DNA of 64,000 nucleotides from Macrostomum hystrix (Eukaryota; Platyhelminthes; Macrostomidae), in contig CATNEN010000038.1 in NCBI GenBank assembly GCA_950097015.1, forward strand, positions 28,364,501-28,428,500. Direction: 5' to 3'. A model generated the notes under the pieces. It made no database searches, was not told the DNA's origin, and saw only the letters and a program-made list of their open reading frames with translations. This document shows, piece by piece, positions 54,720 through 64,000 of this stretch. Both the position numbers and the translations under genes were made by a program. How positions within the stretch are numbered: the stretch's first letter is position 1; each line of letters opens with the position of its first letter.

Positions 54720-55290
54720 AACTTTTAAGGGAATGGATTGGCGGGTTAAAGGTGTGGGGGAATTGGGTGGTGGGTGAAGGGTGGGAGGGAATGGGGTCGC
54801 GTTAAAGGGTGTGAAGGAATGGGTTGGCGGCAGGGACTTCTATATATAGCAATCTTGCTATATATAGATTGCTATATATAGAAGTCCCTGGTTGGCGGGT
54901 AAAGGGTGTGACGGAATGGGGTGGGGGGTTTTGCGGGTGAGAGAATCGGGTGGCGGGTTAAGGGGGTATAAAGCACTGGGGAGGCGGGTTAAGATGCCGG
55001 GTTTTGCGAGTGAGGGAATGGAGTAGCGGGTCTAATGGTGTGAGGGAATGCGTTTTGGGTTATGGGGCGGCCGGGTTATTTGGTGGGTTATTCGTGAGAG
55101 GGAATGGAGTGACATTTTTTGTGTGAGGGAATAGGTTCGTGTGTTTTTCGTGTGAGAGAATGGGGTGGCAGGTTTAGGGTGTGAGGGAATCGGGTCGTAG
55201 ATTTGCGTCATACGTTATGGGATGGCGGGTTGTGATCCGGAAAATCACAAATTTGCGTGTGAGGGAATGGGGTGGCGGGTTGTAATCCGG
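54720..55290. repeat. Degenerate G-rich tandem tract
   Basis: Irregular copies of about 30 bp built from gggaatggggtggcgggtta and agggtgtga. The tract is interrupted by a perfect palindrome at 54831-54890. Confidence 0.8.
54831..54890. repeat. 60-bp element with perfect 23-bp inverted arms
   Basis: Arms 54831-54853 (starting cagggacttc) and 54868-54890 (ending gaagtccctg) are exact complements, separated by a 14-nt loop that itself contains ctatatatag. The sequence gttggcgg precedes the left arm and follows the right arm. Confidence 0.95.
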
Positions 55291-55608
55291 AACCCACCGC
55301 GCCCTTTTTGGCTTGTGGTTCAAAAAATGACCCAGTGGTTGTTCTGGTGTTTTTTCCGTTAAAAAAATCCGAACGAAAGCGGACGACGAACGTACCTGAC
55401 AGAGAACCCGGATCAGTTTCCGGAAATGTGCCAGAAATGTCATTTTAAGTAGTTTATGTTATCGTGTTATTTTAAGTAAGTTACTGCAACGCATATTTAT
55501 ATAAATAGCAGCATAAATGCATATCTGTTGTATAGAGAATAGCTGCCTCGTATTCCATATTCCAAACTTGCTGCCACTTCACAATGCATAAAAATATTGA
55601 AGATATCG

Positions 55609-55995
55609 ACGAGAGCATCAAAGTTTCATCATTAGCAAAGTACAAATGAGCACTCTCTGCACATTTGCTAGCCAGAAATTTGCTAGACAGACATTTGCTA
55701 GCCAGACATTTGCTAGCCGGACATTTGCTAGCCAGACATTTGCTAGACAGACATTTGCTACGAGAGCATCAAAGTTTCATCATTAGCAAAGTGCAAATGA
55801 GCACTCTCTGCACATTTGCTAGCCAGACATTTGCTAGACAGACATTTGCTAGCCGGACATTTGCTAGCCGGACATTTGCTAGCCAGACATTTGCTAGACA
55901 GACATTTGCTAGCCAGACATTTGCTAGCCAGACATTTGCTAGACAGACATTTGCTAGCCAGACATTTGCTAGACAGACATTTGCTAGCCAGACAT
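55609..55995 (+). repeat. 15-bp tandem array with a duplicated flank
   Basis: About 20 copies of acatttgctagccag or acatttgctagacag. A unique flank starting cgagagcatcaaagtttcat occurs at 55609 and again at 55760, each time leading into the array, so a block of about 150 bp was duplicated. The array ends in an (a/t)-rich tract at 55996-56070. Confidence 0.93.
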
Positions 55996-56070
55996 TTAAA
56001 ATTTAAAATTAAAAAAAATTTTAAATTTAATTTAATTTTAAATTTAATTAAATTAAATTTATTAATTTTA

Positions 56071-56415
56071 TAATTTGAAATTGCAGGGCCTAACTTCTGT
56101 TCTAACCTACAAATGCAATTGATTGGCTAATTCGAACAAAATAGTTGTTTCTTGCCTATGGCATTAATATTGTATTGAAGTCAAAAAATTAATTATATAT
56201 CTCCTTTTAGGTGTAGTTCTAGCCTAGGGCCTATTGCAATCTATTCTTTTTAACCCGGCTTGTGAACCCGGCTGCGAGAATTTGCGAGGCGCTGACTAAA
56301 TGCGAGTTGGAGTTAACTGGAGTGCAATGCTTTTGGACTCCGCCGCCTTGACTTGTCGCAGCAGTTTAGTCTCCATCTTCGACAAGTCATTCTGCTGTAC
56401 AGCATGGCTTAAAGG
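56071..56415. other. Spacer, nothing recognised
   Basis: No supported gene or element. Confidence 0.4.
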
Positions 56416-56419
56416 GAGC

Positions 56420-56715
56420 AGTGTCGGTCTTTGTCCGGTTCCCGCTCCGGTTGAGTCCGGTTGAGTGCGTACAAATCACCGGACGAGAAAGCGGACCAGT
56501 TTACGGGCAAACTTCGATCTCCGGATCCTGATCCGGATCTCCGTTTTTGGACAGACAAGCAACCGGAACAAAATTCGGATGAAAACCGGACTAAAATCAC
56601 TAACATTTGGCCACTTTATCCGGCTTCGGTCCAAAGAGTGGTCCGCTTTTATAGTTAAATAGTTAAAACCGGAAAAACCGGATAAAACCGGAATTCGTTC
56701 GAAGTTACTGATTCG
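56420..56715. repeat. CCGG-rich tract
   Basis: About 13 CCGG tetramers in 290 bp, many as tccggat or aaccgga. It includes an inverted pair ccggatc-ct-gatccgg near 56522. No regular period is seen. It is short and open in several frames but not gene-like. Confidence 0.6.
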
Positions 56716-56889
56716 CAATCATCTATGACATTATGTAGTCTTGCAAAGCTTGGAATTCGAGAATAATAAACTAGAAAAATTATAAGAGACGTCGGAATGG
56801 CACTGAAATTTATTCATTCCACCGTGGACAATAGGCAGCGTATGTATTTCAATGACAGAGCATTGCTCCGTAACTGACTGGGCCATCAA

Positions 56890-57048
56890 TCAGTTCGAAG
56901 TACTTGTGCAAGGAGAAAATAGCGGCATACCGAGGCAGGACTCAGTAGGGCCTTTGTCAAAGCAAGCGTTACGAAGCGGCTGCGCACAACCATCGGCCAG
57001 CAGTGTGAGGCTGATCAGTATGACGGCAATTGCTAGAATTCTCATCAT
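56890..57048 (-). CDS. Secreted peptide family, copy E (four-cysteine variant, 52 residues)
   Basis: The start is at 57048 because the context (gccaaagccATGATGAGAATTC) aligns with the sibling starts; the longer frame from 57081 begins in the leader. The signal peptide is MMRILAIAVILISLTLLADG. The mature part begins CAQPLRNACF and has only four cysteines (C-x7-C-x8-C-x8-C). The N-terminal CxC...C segment of the other copies is missing, but the last loop (LGMPLFSPC) matches copy C (DSQPLYSPC). An AATAAA lies on the minus strand at 56814-56809. Confidence 0.72.
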   Translation of the reverse strand: MMRILAIAVILISLTLLADGCAQPLRNACFDKGPTESCLGMPLFSPCTSTSN

Positions 57049-57141
57049 GGCTTTGGCTGAATTGGATCTCAGATTTTGCAATTCAGAGTCGCAGAAGTCG
57101 TAGGATTCTCAATGAGCTTTCGGTGTCTAAGCACCTGCCTG

Positions 57142-57163
57142 CTTAAATGCTGCAAAGCCCGGA
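57142..57163 (-). promoter_or_regulatory. Core promoter of peptide gene copy E
   Basis: On the minus strand: CTTCCGGGCTTTGCAGCA then TTTAAG (57147-57142), 99 nt before the ATG. It is closest to copy A (TTTAAGCAGG). Confidence 0.6.
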
Positions 57164-57169
57164 AGCCAT

Positions 57170-57914
57170 GCCTGTTTATAGCTCTCTTTATGACTTCCTG
57201 GTTGAAGGCCTTGAAGCCGGGTCATTGCTAGTAGATTCCACTAAGCAATAGGCATTCAAGCCGAACTAGAACCAGCCCTAATTTGATTAACTAGCTCACC
57301 TCAAGGCTGGATGAGTTTGTGCTAGTGCCGGTTGTTAATTAGAAATCGATATCTTCCAATTAAACATGTTTATTGTTTTGAGTACGCTGAACGGTGCTTC
57401 GAGTAAATCACAAGTCTAGAAGAAAATGCTGAGATTTAATTAGATTTAAGTTTCAAATTATTACTTAAAACACACTGATTTTCTCACTTATTAAGAAGAG
57501 TATAATATATTAAGCTACGAAGATGCGGCGATGTTCGGTTTAGGAAACAATCAAACAAGTGAGGGACACGGAGTTAGAGACAGGGGAGTAAGATGCAAAA
57601 TTTGTCTAGCTTGTATAGACTGACTCGGCTAGAATGCCGCTTCAAATCTCATTTATGTGCAGAGTTACACTCACTAACACACTCTTGCGGTGGGGGCGAC
57701 ACAAAAAGAGCAGAATACAGTGGACTACACAGTTAATGCGCATTTGCTGTGTATATATGCATAGAGACAGACACAAACTAACAGGTCCTACTTGATCGGC
57801 TAGCGTACAAGCATTGGAATCCGCGCTCGCATTGGCCTCTATTAGTTTTGCGCAGCTCCCGACAAACAGCTTTAGGGAATTTCGAGAAGAAAAACAAGCG
57901 AGAAAGAACAGCTT
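57170..57914. other. Spacer between copy E and CNOT3
   Basis: Intergenic, AT-rich; it should include the CNOT3 3' UTR on its right side. No AATAAA for CNOT3 was identified with confidence. Confidence 0.4.
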
Positions 57915-60900
57915 TCATAGATCTTTGTCCTCCAGGTACTTATACTCGAAAGTGAACTCGCGGCGCTTCTGCGTCGCCTTCTCGTAGTCGTAGTAGACAT
58001 AGATGCCCTTCTCGAAGTCGTCTGTGATAGTCTTGGGCTCCTCGTGGCGCTGAAACCACATCAGGTATTTGGTGTGGAATCGCCAGGACATCTTTTTCAG
58101 GGTCTTGGCCGCCAGGTACTGAGCCTTTGTGCCCTCGAAGTAGTAGAAGATAAAGAATAAAGTGTGCACATCCAGGCGAGCGTAGAACTCTTCAGTGTCC
58201 ATGCCAGGCGGCGGCGACTGCGGATAATAGAACGGCACCTGGGTCGGGTTGTGTGTCGTGTGCTGTCTAAACCTTTCGGAGTCGGCCGCATGTGGCAGCT
58301 TCTTGAAGCCGTTCTCCAGCTTGCTTAAAGCCTCCTGGAGCCTGGGTGGCGTTTGGGAGCGCAGAGGCGCAGCGATGGACATTGGATCTAAGCGAATGGT
58401 CTGCAACTGCTGCTGCTGCACAGCTGCCGTTATATAAGACTGATGATAGCCAGCTACAGAGCCCATTGGTTGAATGCCCGCCTGTTGCGGCTGCTGCTGT
58501 TGTCGGGCAAGGATAGCCTGCGATGACAGCTGCTTCAGATCGGCCGGATGAGTCTGGTCAGTTGACTGGCCAAAGAAGCTGCTTGCGGTGGTCATTGACG
58601 CTGCTGCGGCCGCGGCGGCGGCGGCGGCGGCTGCAGCAGCTGCCTGCTGCTGCTGAAGTAGAAGATGCTGCTGCTGCACAGTGGTGGCGGCGGCCGCTGT
58701 GGCTGCCAGACTGCGAATGCCTCCAGTGCGCTGCTGCTGCTGCTGCTGCAGTAGTGGCTCAATTCCGCTAGCAGTTGCGTCACCGCTAGATAACAAAGAT
58801 GAGACCGATTGCTGCTGCTGCTGCAAAAGTCCCACCTGGCTCAGCCTAAGGAGAGACTGCAGACCGCTGGCACCGCTGGCGCCGCCCTGACTACTAGACT
58901 GGGAATTGCCACTACCACCTAAAATACGGAGCAATTTACATGTATTGCATGACATTTTTAGCACCCGACGACACGTTATTCCAAGGTAGCAGCGAAGTGC
59001 ACTCACCAAGATTAGAGAACACGTCCTGAGACTTTAGTTGGCCTCCTGATAGCATGGACGGAGATGCCACCTCGGACACGGAAGCTGTTGAACCCTCCCG
59101 ATCCGAGCCATCGTTGGTCGCCTGACTGCTGCCGCCTCCAACTGCCGCAACAACTGCCGCAGCCGCTGTGGCCAGCTGCTGCTGCTGCTGCGATTTCAAT
59201 GCTTGCGACATGGGCGCCGAGCTAGGCAGCATTTGCTGATGACCGGGTGCTGCCACAGTCGAGTTAGATACTACAGCACTAGACATGAGCGACTGCTGCT
59301 GCTGCTGACTAGGCGGGGCCAGAGGAGGCGCCGGTGGATGAGGAGTTGTGGTGGCGGGCTGGGTAAGCGCAGACGCCGGAGGCTGCGCCGATTCAGACAA
59401 GGCAGCAGCCCCTACCACGGCCGTAACGACAGTTCGGCTTGTATTCGAAGACGCGGCTACGGTTGCGGCTGTCAGTTGACTATCGGCGGCGGAAATTGTT
59501 GATGAAGCGACAGCAGCAGGTGGTGCCCCGGCAGGTGCGGCGCCTGCAGCCGCGGTTGATGCAGCGGCGGCGGCAGTGGCCATCGAATTAGACAAAGTGG
59601 ACTCGTCGAGTGAGTCGTGCGGCGATGTAGCCAGGATTGCTAAAGAGTTTTTCAGCAATGTATTATTGGTATCAGTCATTTGAAAGAATAATGAAGACAG
59701 AGAGACAAAGTGTCAAAACATTTGAAGTAAAGTCAAGTGCCACAAATAGCAGGAAAAGGATATTGAGCTAGAAAGATTATGAAAGACAAGACTTTAGAGA
59801 ATGTAGTAAAGTGCTAGTAGAGACTGAAATGTCAGAGAATATTGTAGGGTGTCAGGGCACATTGAGTTGTCAAAGGGTTGACAGCAGAATGCGACGGGAG
59901 AACGTAGGTCGTCAGGAGAAACGCTAGGATGTTAGGATAAATCCGAGCATGTTATTGAAAATTTTAGGGTGACCGTAGGATGTCAGGGAAGACTGTAGGA
60001 TGTCAGGGAAGACTGTAGGATGTCAGGGAAGACTGTAGGATGTCAGGGAAGACTGTAGGATGTCAGGGAAGACTGTAGGATGTCAGGGAAGACTGTAGGA
60101 TGTCAGGGAAGACTGTAGGATGTCAGGGAAGACTGTAGGATGTCAGGGAAGACTGTAGGATGTCAGGGAAGACTGTAGGATGTCAGGGAAGACTGTAGGA
60201 TGTCAGGGAAGACTGTAGGATGTCAGGGAAGACCCTAGGATGTCAGGGAAGACCCTAGGATGTCAGGGAAGACCCTAGGATGACAGGGAAGACCGTAGGA
60301 TGTCTGGGAAGACCCTGGGATGCCAGGGAAGACCCTAGGATGTTAGGTCAAATCCTATGGTGTCAGTGGAAATCATAGGGTGTCAGAGTTCAGGAGTTGG
60401 CAAAACAGCTCTCATTCATCGCATAATAATTTAGCCAAGGTGACTATTCCTAGAAGTTACGGCCGCCTTACCACCAATGTCTTCCAATTCGAGATCGTCA
60501 TAGATGTTCTCGTTGTAATTCTCCCAGAAGTCGGTGTCCTCATTGTGCGTAACATAGTATTCGACATCGTCTTTGATGTCCTTCACCTGAATAAGGCAGC
60601 AAACAAAATTTGCCGCTATTCATATTTGTACTTTTAGCTTTATTAAATTAAATGAAGTAAAACGCACTTTGTCAAGCTCCAAATTATCGTTGTCTAGCAT
60701 TCTCATAATTGCTTCTAGCCGGTGAATGTGGAATCTGTGCTTGCCGATGATTTCCTTCTTGCTGTCCATTTCTTCTTGCTTCTACACGAATGTCAAACAG
60801 ATTAATTATTGAAACGATAATTCTCCTAAGTTTTTAGTAACTTAAAACAACTTACATCACGATCTAGCTTCTTCTTTTTGCTATTGGCCACCATCAATTC

Positions 60901-61525
60901 AATGTCGTATTCCAGTTTCTCGATCTGCTTCTCTAATGTACTGATGTTCTCCTGTAGAAATTGCAGTAGAAATATTATTAAAAGATGACTTGTATACTAA
61001 GCATACTGCTATGAGTAGGTAAGATGGAAAATCTTTCTATATTAATTGCGAGCTCACTCGAACCCAGTCCATAATGTCTTCTTTTTCTTTTTGTAACGGA
61101 TCTTTCTTCTGCTCGGCGCCGAGTCCCTCTTTAGAGTAGGCTTTGGTCTTTGTCTCCTTTTCTATGATCTTGAATCTCTCCATGTCCTGTTAAAGTGAAA
61201 TTTAAGAAAATGTTGATATTTTCTATAACTTTGGTTCTGAATTTGGTACAGAATCTTTGCTAAATGTATCCCGAAGCAATCCCGGTACTCACACTCTCAA
61301 TACTTCGCCGAGCGTCGCCTAAATTCCGCTTGTCCTTGATCTCATTGGACGCCTGCCAGGTCTTGATCTGCTCTCGATATCGCTGCAACTTTTTAATCTC
61401 TCGCTTGAGCTCATTTTCGAATTTTTCTTTCTGAGCCTGGTTGACTGACTCGTTGAATTTGTCGAAAATGTCTTGAAATGCCTTTTGGCCCTCTGATATC
61501 TTCTTTAGTGTCTTCTCCACATCAG
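57915..61525 (-). CDS. CNOT3: CCR4-NOT transcription complex subunit 3, first exon not seen
   Basis: Minus-strand exons: 61525-61293, 61186-61058, 60951-60856, 60781-60668, 60586-60472, 59639-59007, 58918-57915, all in consistent phase, giving 773 residues without the first exon. The N-terminal Not3 coiled-coil domain is clear ([82 protein letters not shown]). The middle is low-complexity Q/A/S. The C-terminal NOT box is intact ([76 protein letters not shown]). CNOT3 is a scaffold subunit of the cytoplasmic and nuclear deadenylase complex controlling mRNA decay (family knowledge). The first visible exon starts in phase 1, so a short upstream exon with the start codon is missing, probably in or beyond the AT-rich 61.5-64 kb stretch. 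Human CNOT3 is about 753 residues. Confidence 0.95.
59965..60350. repeat. 20-bp tandem array in a CNOT3 intron
   Basis: About 17 copies of ggatgtcagggaagactgta, with ccctagg variants at the right end. Confidence 0.95.
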
Positions 61526-62927
61526 CTAGACAGTGTGGGAACAAATATGTATATTAATTCAGTTTCACACTAATTAATTTAGACGATTATCATAGCAAAT
61601 AGTATAGCACAATAAGAAAGAGTCAAGGATTCAAAGATATTAAATAAAATAACTAATTTGATAAGATTTTAAAGCATATACAAAACAAAAATTGATATAT
61701 TATTCCATACATGTATGATTATCTTCCGAAGGCTTTGCAGCTTTAAGCTGGTATGATTTGAAGGTGGTATGTGAAAAACTCTAAAACTATATCTAAAACC
61801 AACAACAAACTACAAATACTTTAAACTGTAATTACCTGAACATATAATTCAATAAAAAAATTCAACAAACTGTAATTTGATCTTGTTGCACTAAATATGC
61901 TATAAAAATATAATATTTAAAGTAGTTTAATATATTGAAAAACCATGTTCAGCATTTATTACCATATCTTTAGAGCTTAAGTGAAATATGGTTCTGATAA
62001 AATTGTATATTTAAACTAAGTTTTATACAAATATATTACTATTTATTATTGAGACATTTACAAAGCATTTCTTCACTAGAGTAACTAAAGTAAGATAACA
62101 GAGTTCTGTTGAAGCTATAGATATGTCTATGGGAACTTTAGTTCAAAAAACTGTATCAGCAATATTGTTCCCAAATATTAGGTTTTTCATTACTAAATTG
62201 CTTTGCGCTAATCACATGTGCATTGTGTAATAGTTTTTTCTCTGTCTTTAGACTATTTTGGGCATTAGAGATTAGCATTAGAGATAATAGAAACATTGTT
62301 TTTAACAAAGGCAGTTGATTTGATTGTATACAATAGCAATTCTTAATTCCTAGGTAAGGTTTTGGGGACTCATGCTTTAAGATTTTTATGCCATGTGCAC
62401 ATTAACTGTGGTATTGGGTTTCACCTAAAGCCTTATAGATAGTTATAAATATAGTTATAAATATATATGCTGTTAAATCAGGCAATGCAACTCAATCAAT
62501 GCTAGGATGTAAATTTGTGACAAAATGCTTTTTGAAGCTTTAAATCAATATTGCTAGTGACTTTAATAAGAATAATTGACTTTTGCAATAGGGAAATCTT
62601 TGCTTTAGAAACTAAGCTCTTTACCACAAAAATTGTTCTGTCTATTTTGATTACAATTGTAATTGCTATTACACAGCTATTTTTTACACAATAGCCAATT
62701 TAAATATTAAACAAATAATGGATTACTGCAAAATAGATAATATAAGAAATACATAAATCATAATAAAAATATCTATATTATATACATGATTTTCTATTCA
62801 GTACTATCTACTTATTAATAGCAATGTGATCAGAGTTTTATTGACAACTGGATAAGAACATAGTTAGATAATTACACTAACTTCTGAATCACTTTTAACA
62901 TTAAGTCTAGTAAAGAGTCTTATATAG
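61526..62927. other. AT-rich region, presumed CNOT3 first intron
   Basis: No open frame or splice pair fitting the missing CNOT3 first exon (which must end in phase 1) was found by eye. No other gene is supported. Confidence 0.4.
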
Positions 62928-63410
62928 GGTCCCAGGTCATTTCGGTGACAAGACATTTCGGTGACAGTCATTTCGGTGACAGAATTGGTCAGTTCGGTGA
63001 CAACTATTTTTGCACCTAAATATGCTGAGAAAACAGCCTTCCACGATCCAGTAGCTGCTTAAAGCCTACACTCGCCTTGTCAATCCAAAACTTGAAAAAA
63101 AGATTATTATACACATTAGGAACGAATAACTATTGAAACTATTGACTACTCATAAAATAATTTAATAATTTAACTCATTTAAAGTAAAACCCAGCCTTAT
63201 TCAGAGCGATGCAGCTTCTTATTAATACTTTTAGCATTATTTAATTAATACTTTATATGTGTGCATAGTTAAAATGGAAGGCCGTTTTTTAGCATATTTA
63301 GGTGCAAAAATAGTTGTCACCAATCTGACTAATTATGTCACTGAAATGACTTGAGTTGTCACCGAAATGACTGTCACCGAAATGTCTTGTCACCAAAATG
63401 ACCTGGGACC
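62928..63410. mobile_element. 483-bp MITE with long inverted repeats and 8-bp duplication
   Basis: Terminal inverted repeats of about 115-135 bp begin GGTCCCAGGTCATTT and contain two to four catttcggtgaca iterations before atttttgcacctaaatatgc. The 8-bp TTATATAG flanks both ends (62920-62927 and 63411-63418). No coding sequence is inside. The duplication length points to hAT-, P- or Merlin-type mobilisation. Confidence 0.88.
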
Positions 63411-63418
63411 TTATATAG

Positions 63419-64000
63419 CCTACTTTAAATAGTGCAATAAAAATGTCACTAAAACAAGAAAATTGTATCAGATAAAAATGTTAAAGATGCGAATTAAATA
63501 AACCAATCATTTATTCCTTAATCTGAAATAGTTTCTAGACACTATTTTTAAAGCAATAAAATCAGCAACAAACAATAAAAAACAATTAACAAGTGATAAT
63601 GTTTAAACGTTTTAAATGTTTAAAAGTTTTATAATAACAATAGTCATTCTGTGCCATGCGCCAGACTAAGCATTTTGTTAACTGGATCGCATGTTTAAGA
63701 TAGGCTTATCCATTTTCTAAATTCGGCAGTCACATTGGCTACTGCCAAGTGACAAGTTTAAATAGCTAGCAATGCTACAGCTTAGAAGTCCAACATTAAA
63801 ACCATGCTCATAGAAATATCTAAAATAAGGGAACAGCTGCCCTGAGACTACGAGATCTTACTAGCATTCAACAATAGATATTTCATATTTTGTTTTATCC
63901 CTGCCGTCCCTTGTGTTTTTACTGCTCTTATTTTTAATACCTTTGCTTTCCCTTCCCAGCTCGATATTTGATTCCTACTAAACTTCGCTTTTTATGTTGC
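63419..64000. other. AT-rich sequence to the window edge
   Basis: No supported gene. The CNOT3 first exon may lie here or beyond. Confidence 0.4.

Noticed and set aside
55174-55443. Minus-strand 89-codon frame
   Set aside because: Largely the complement of the degenerate G-rich tract; no recognisable features.

Overview
The window is animal nuclear DNA. Genes are split by GT-AG introns, exons are GC-rich and introns and spacers are AT-rich, and the dispersed repeats are metazoan (tRNA-headed SINEs, a Meta-domain SINE, a GIY-YIG Penelope-like element, LINE, mariner, Tc1/IS630-like and P-like DNA transposons). A stand-alone PHM gene and this repeat mix point to an invertebrate, probably a spiralian. 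A free-living flatworm such as Macrostomum would fit, but that is inference and no marker here settles it. Roughly a quarter of the window is tandem repeat, and most of the larger introns carry a private minisatellite.

Layout: 1-1769 is a 24-bp satellite cut by the window edge. 4136-8958 (+) is a seven-exon gene for an unrecognised 731-residue helical-repeat-like protein. 9-12.7 kb holds SINEs and small satellites. 12720-21055 (-) is an ankyrin-repeat SOCS-box (ASB-type) gene with a 5.65 kb intron that is mostly two satellites. 23442-25711 (-) is a membrane-anchored PHM (peptide C-terminal amidation). 25957-27707 (-) is a 5'-truncated LINE with target-site duplications. 29269-32204 (-) is a PLAC8/cornifelin-like gene whose intron carries a broken Penelope-like element with a nested Meta-SINE. 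33750-38573 (-) is a polyQ/coiled-coil gene. 42-45.1 kb is a nest of DNA transposons: a P-like element with 8-bp duplications holds a Tc1/IS630-like element, and a decayed mariner lies beside it. 57915 to at least 61525 (-) is CNOT3, a CCR4-NOT deadenylase subunit, lacking its first exon here.

The most interesting content is a dispersed family of five small secreted cysteine-rich peptide genes between 41.5 and 57.1 kb, on both strands. They share a promoter/leader module (CTTCCGG, then GCAGCATTTAA, about 100 bp before the ATG) and a nearly invariant signal peptide, but their mature parts diverge strongly. One copy is broken and one has lost two cysteines. I do not recognise the mature peptides. 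The pattern is that of fast-diversifying secreted effectors (gland, defence or reproductive peptides).

All exon models were read by eye from open frames, splice consensus and phase. No alignment or database search was run.
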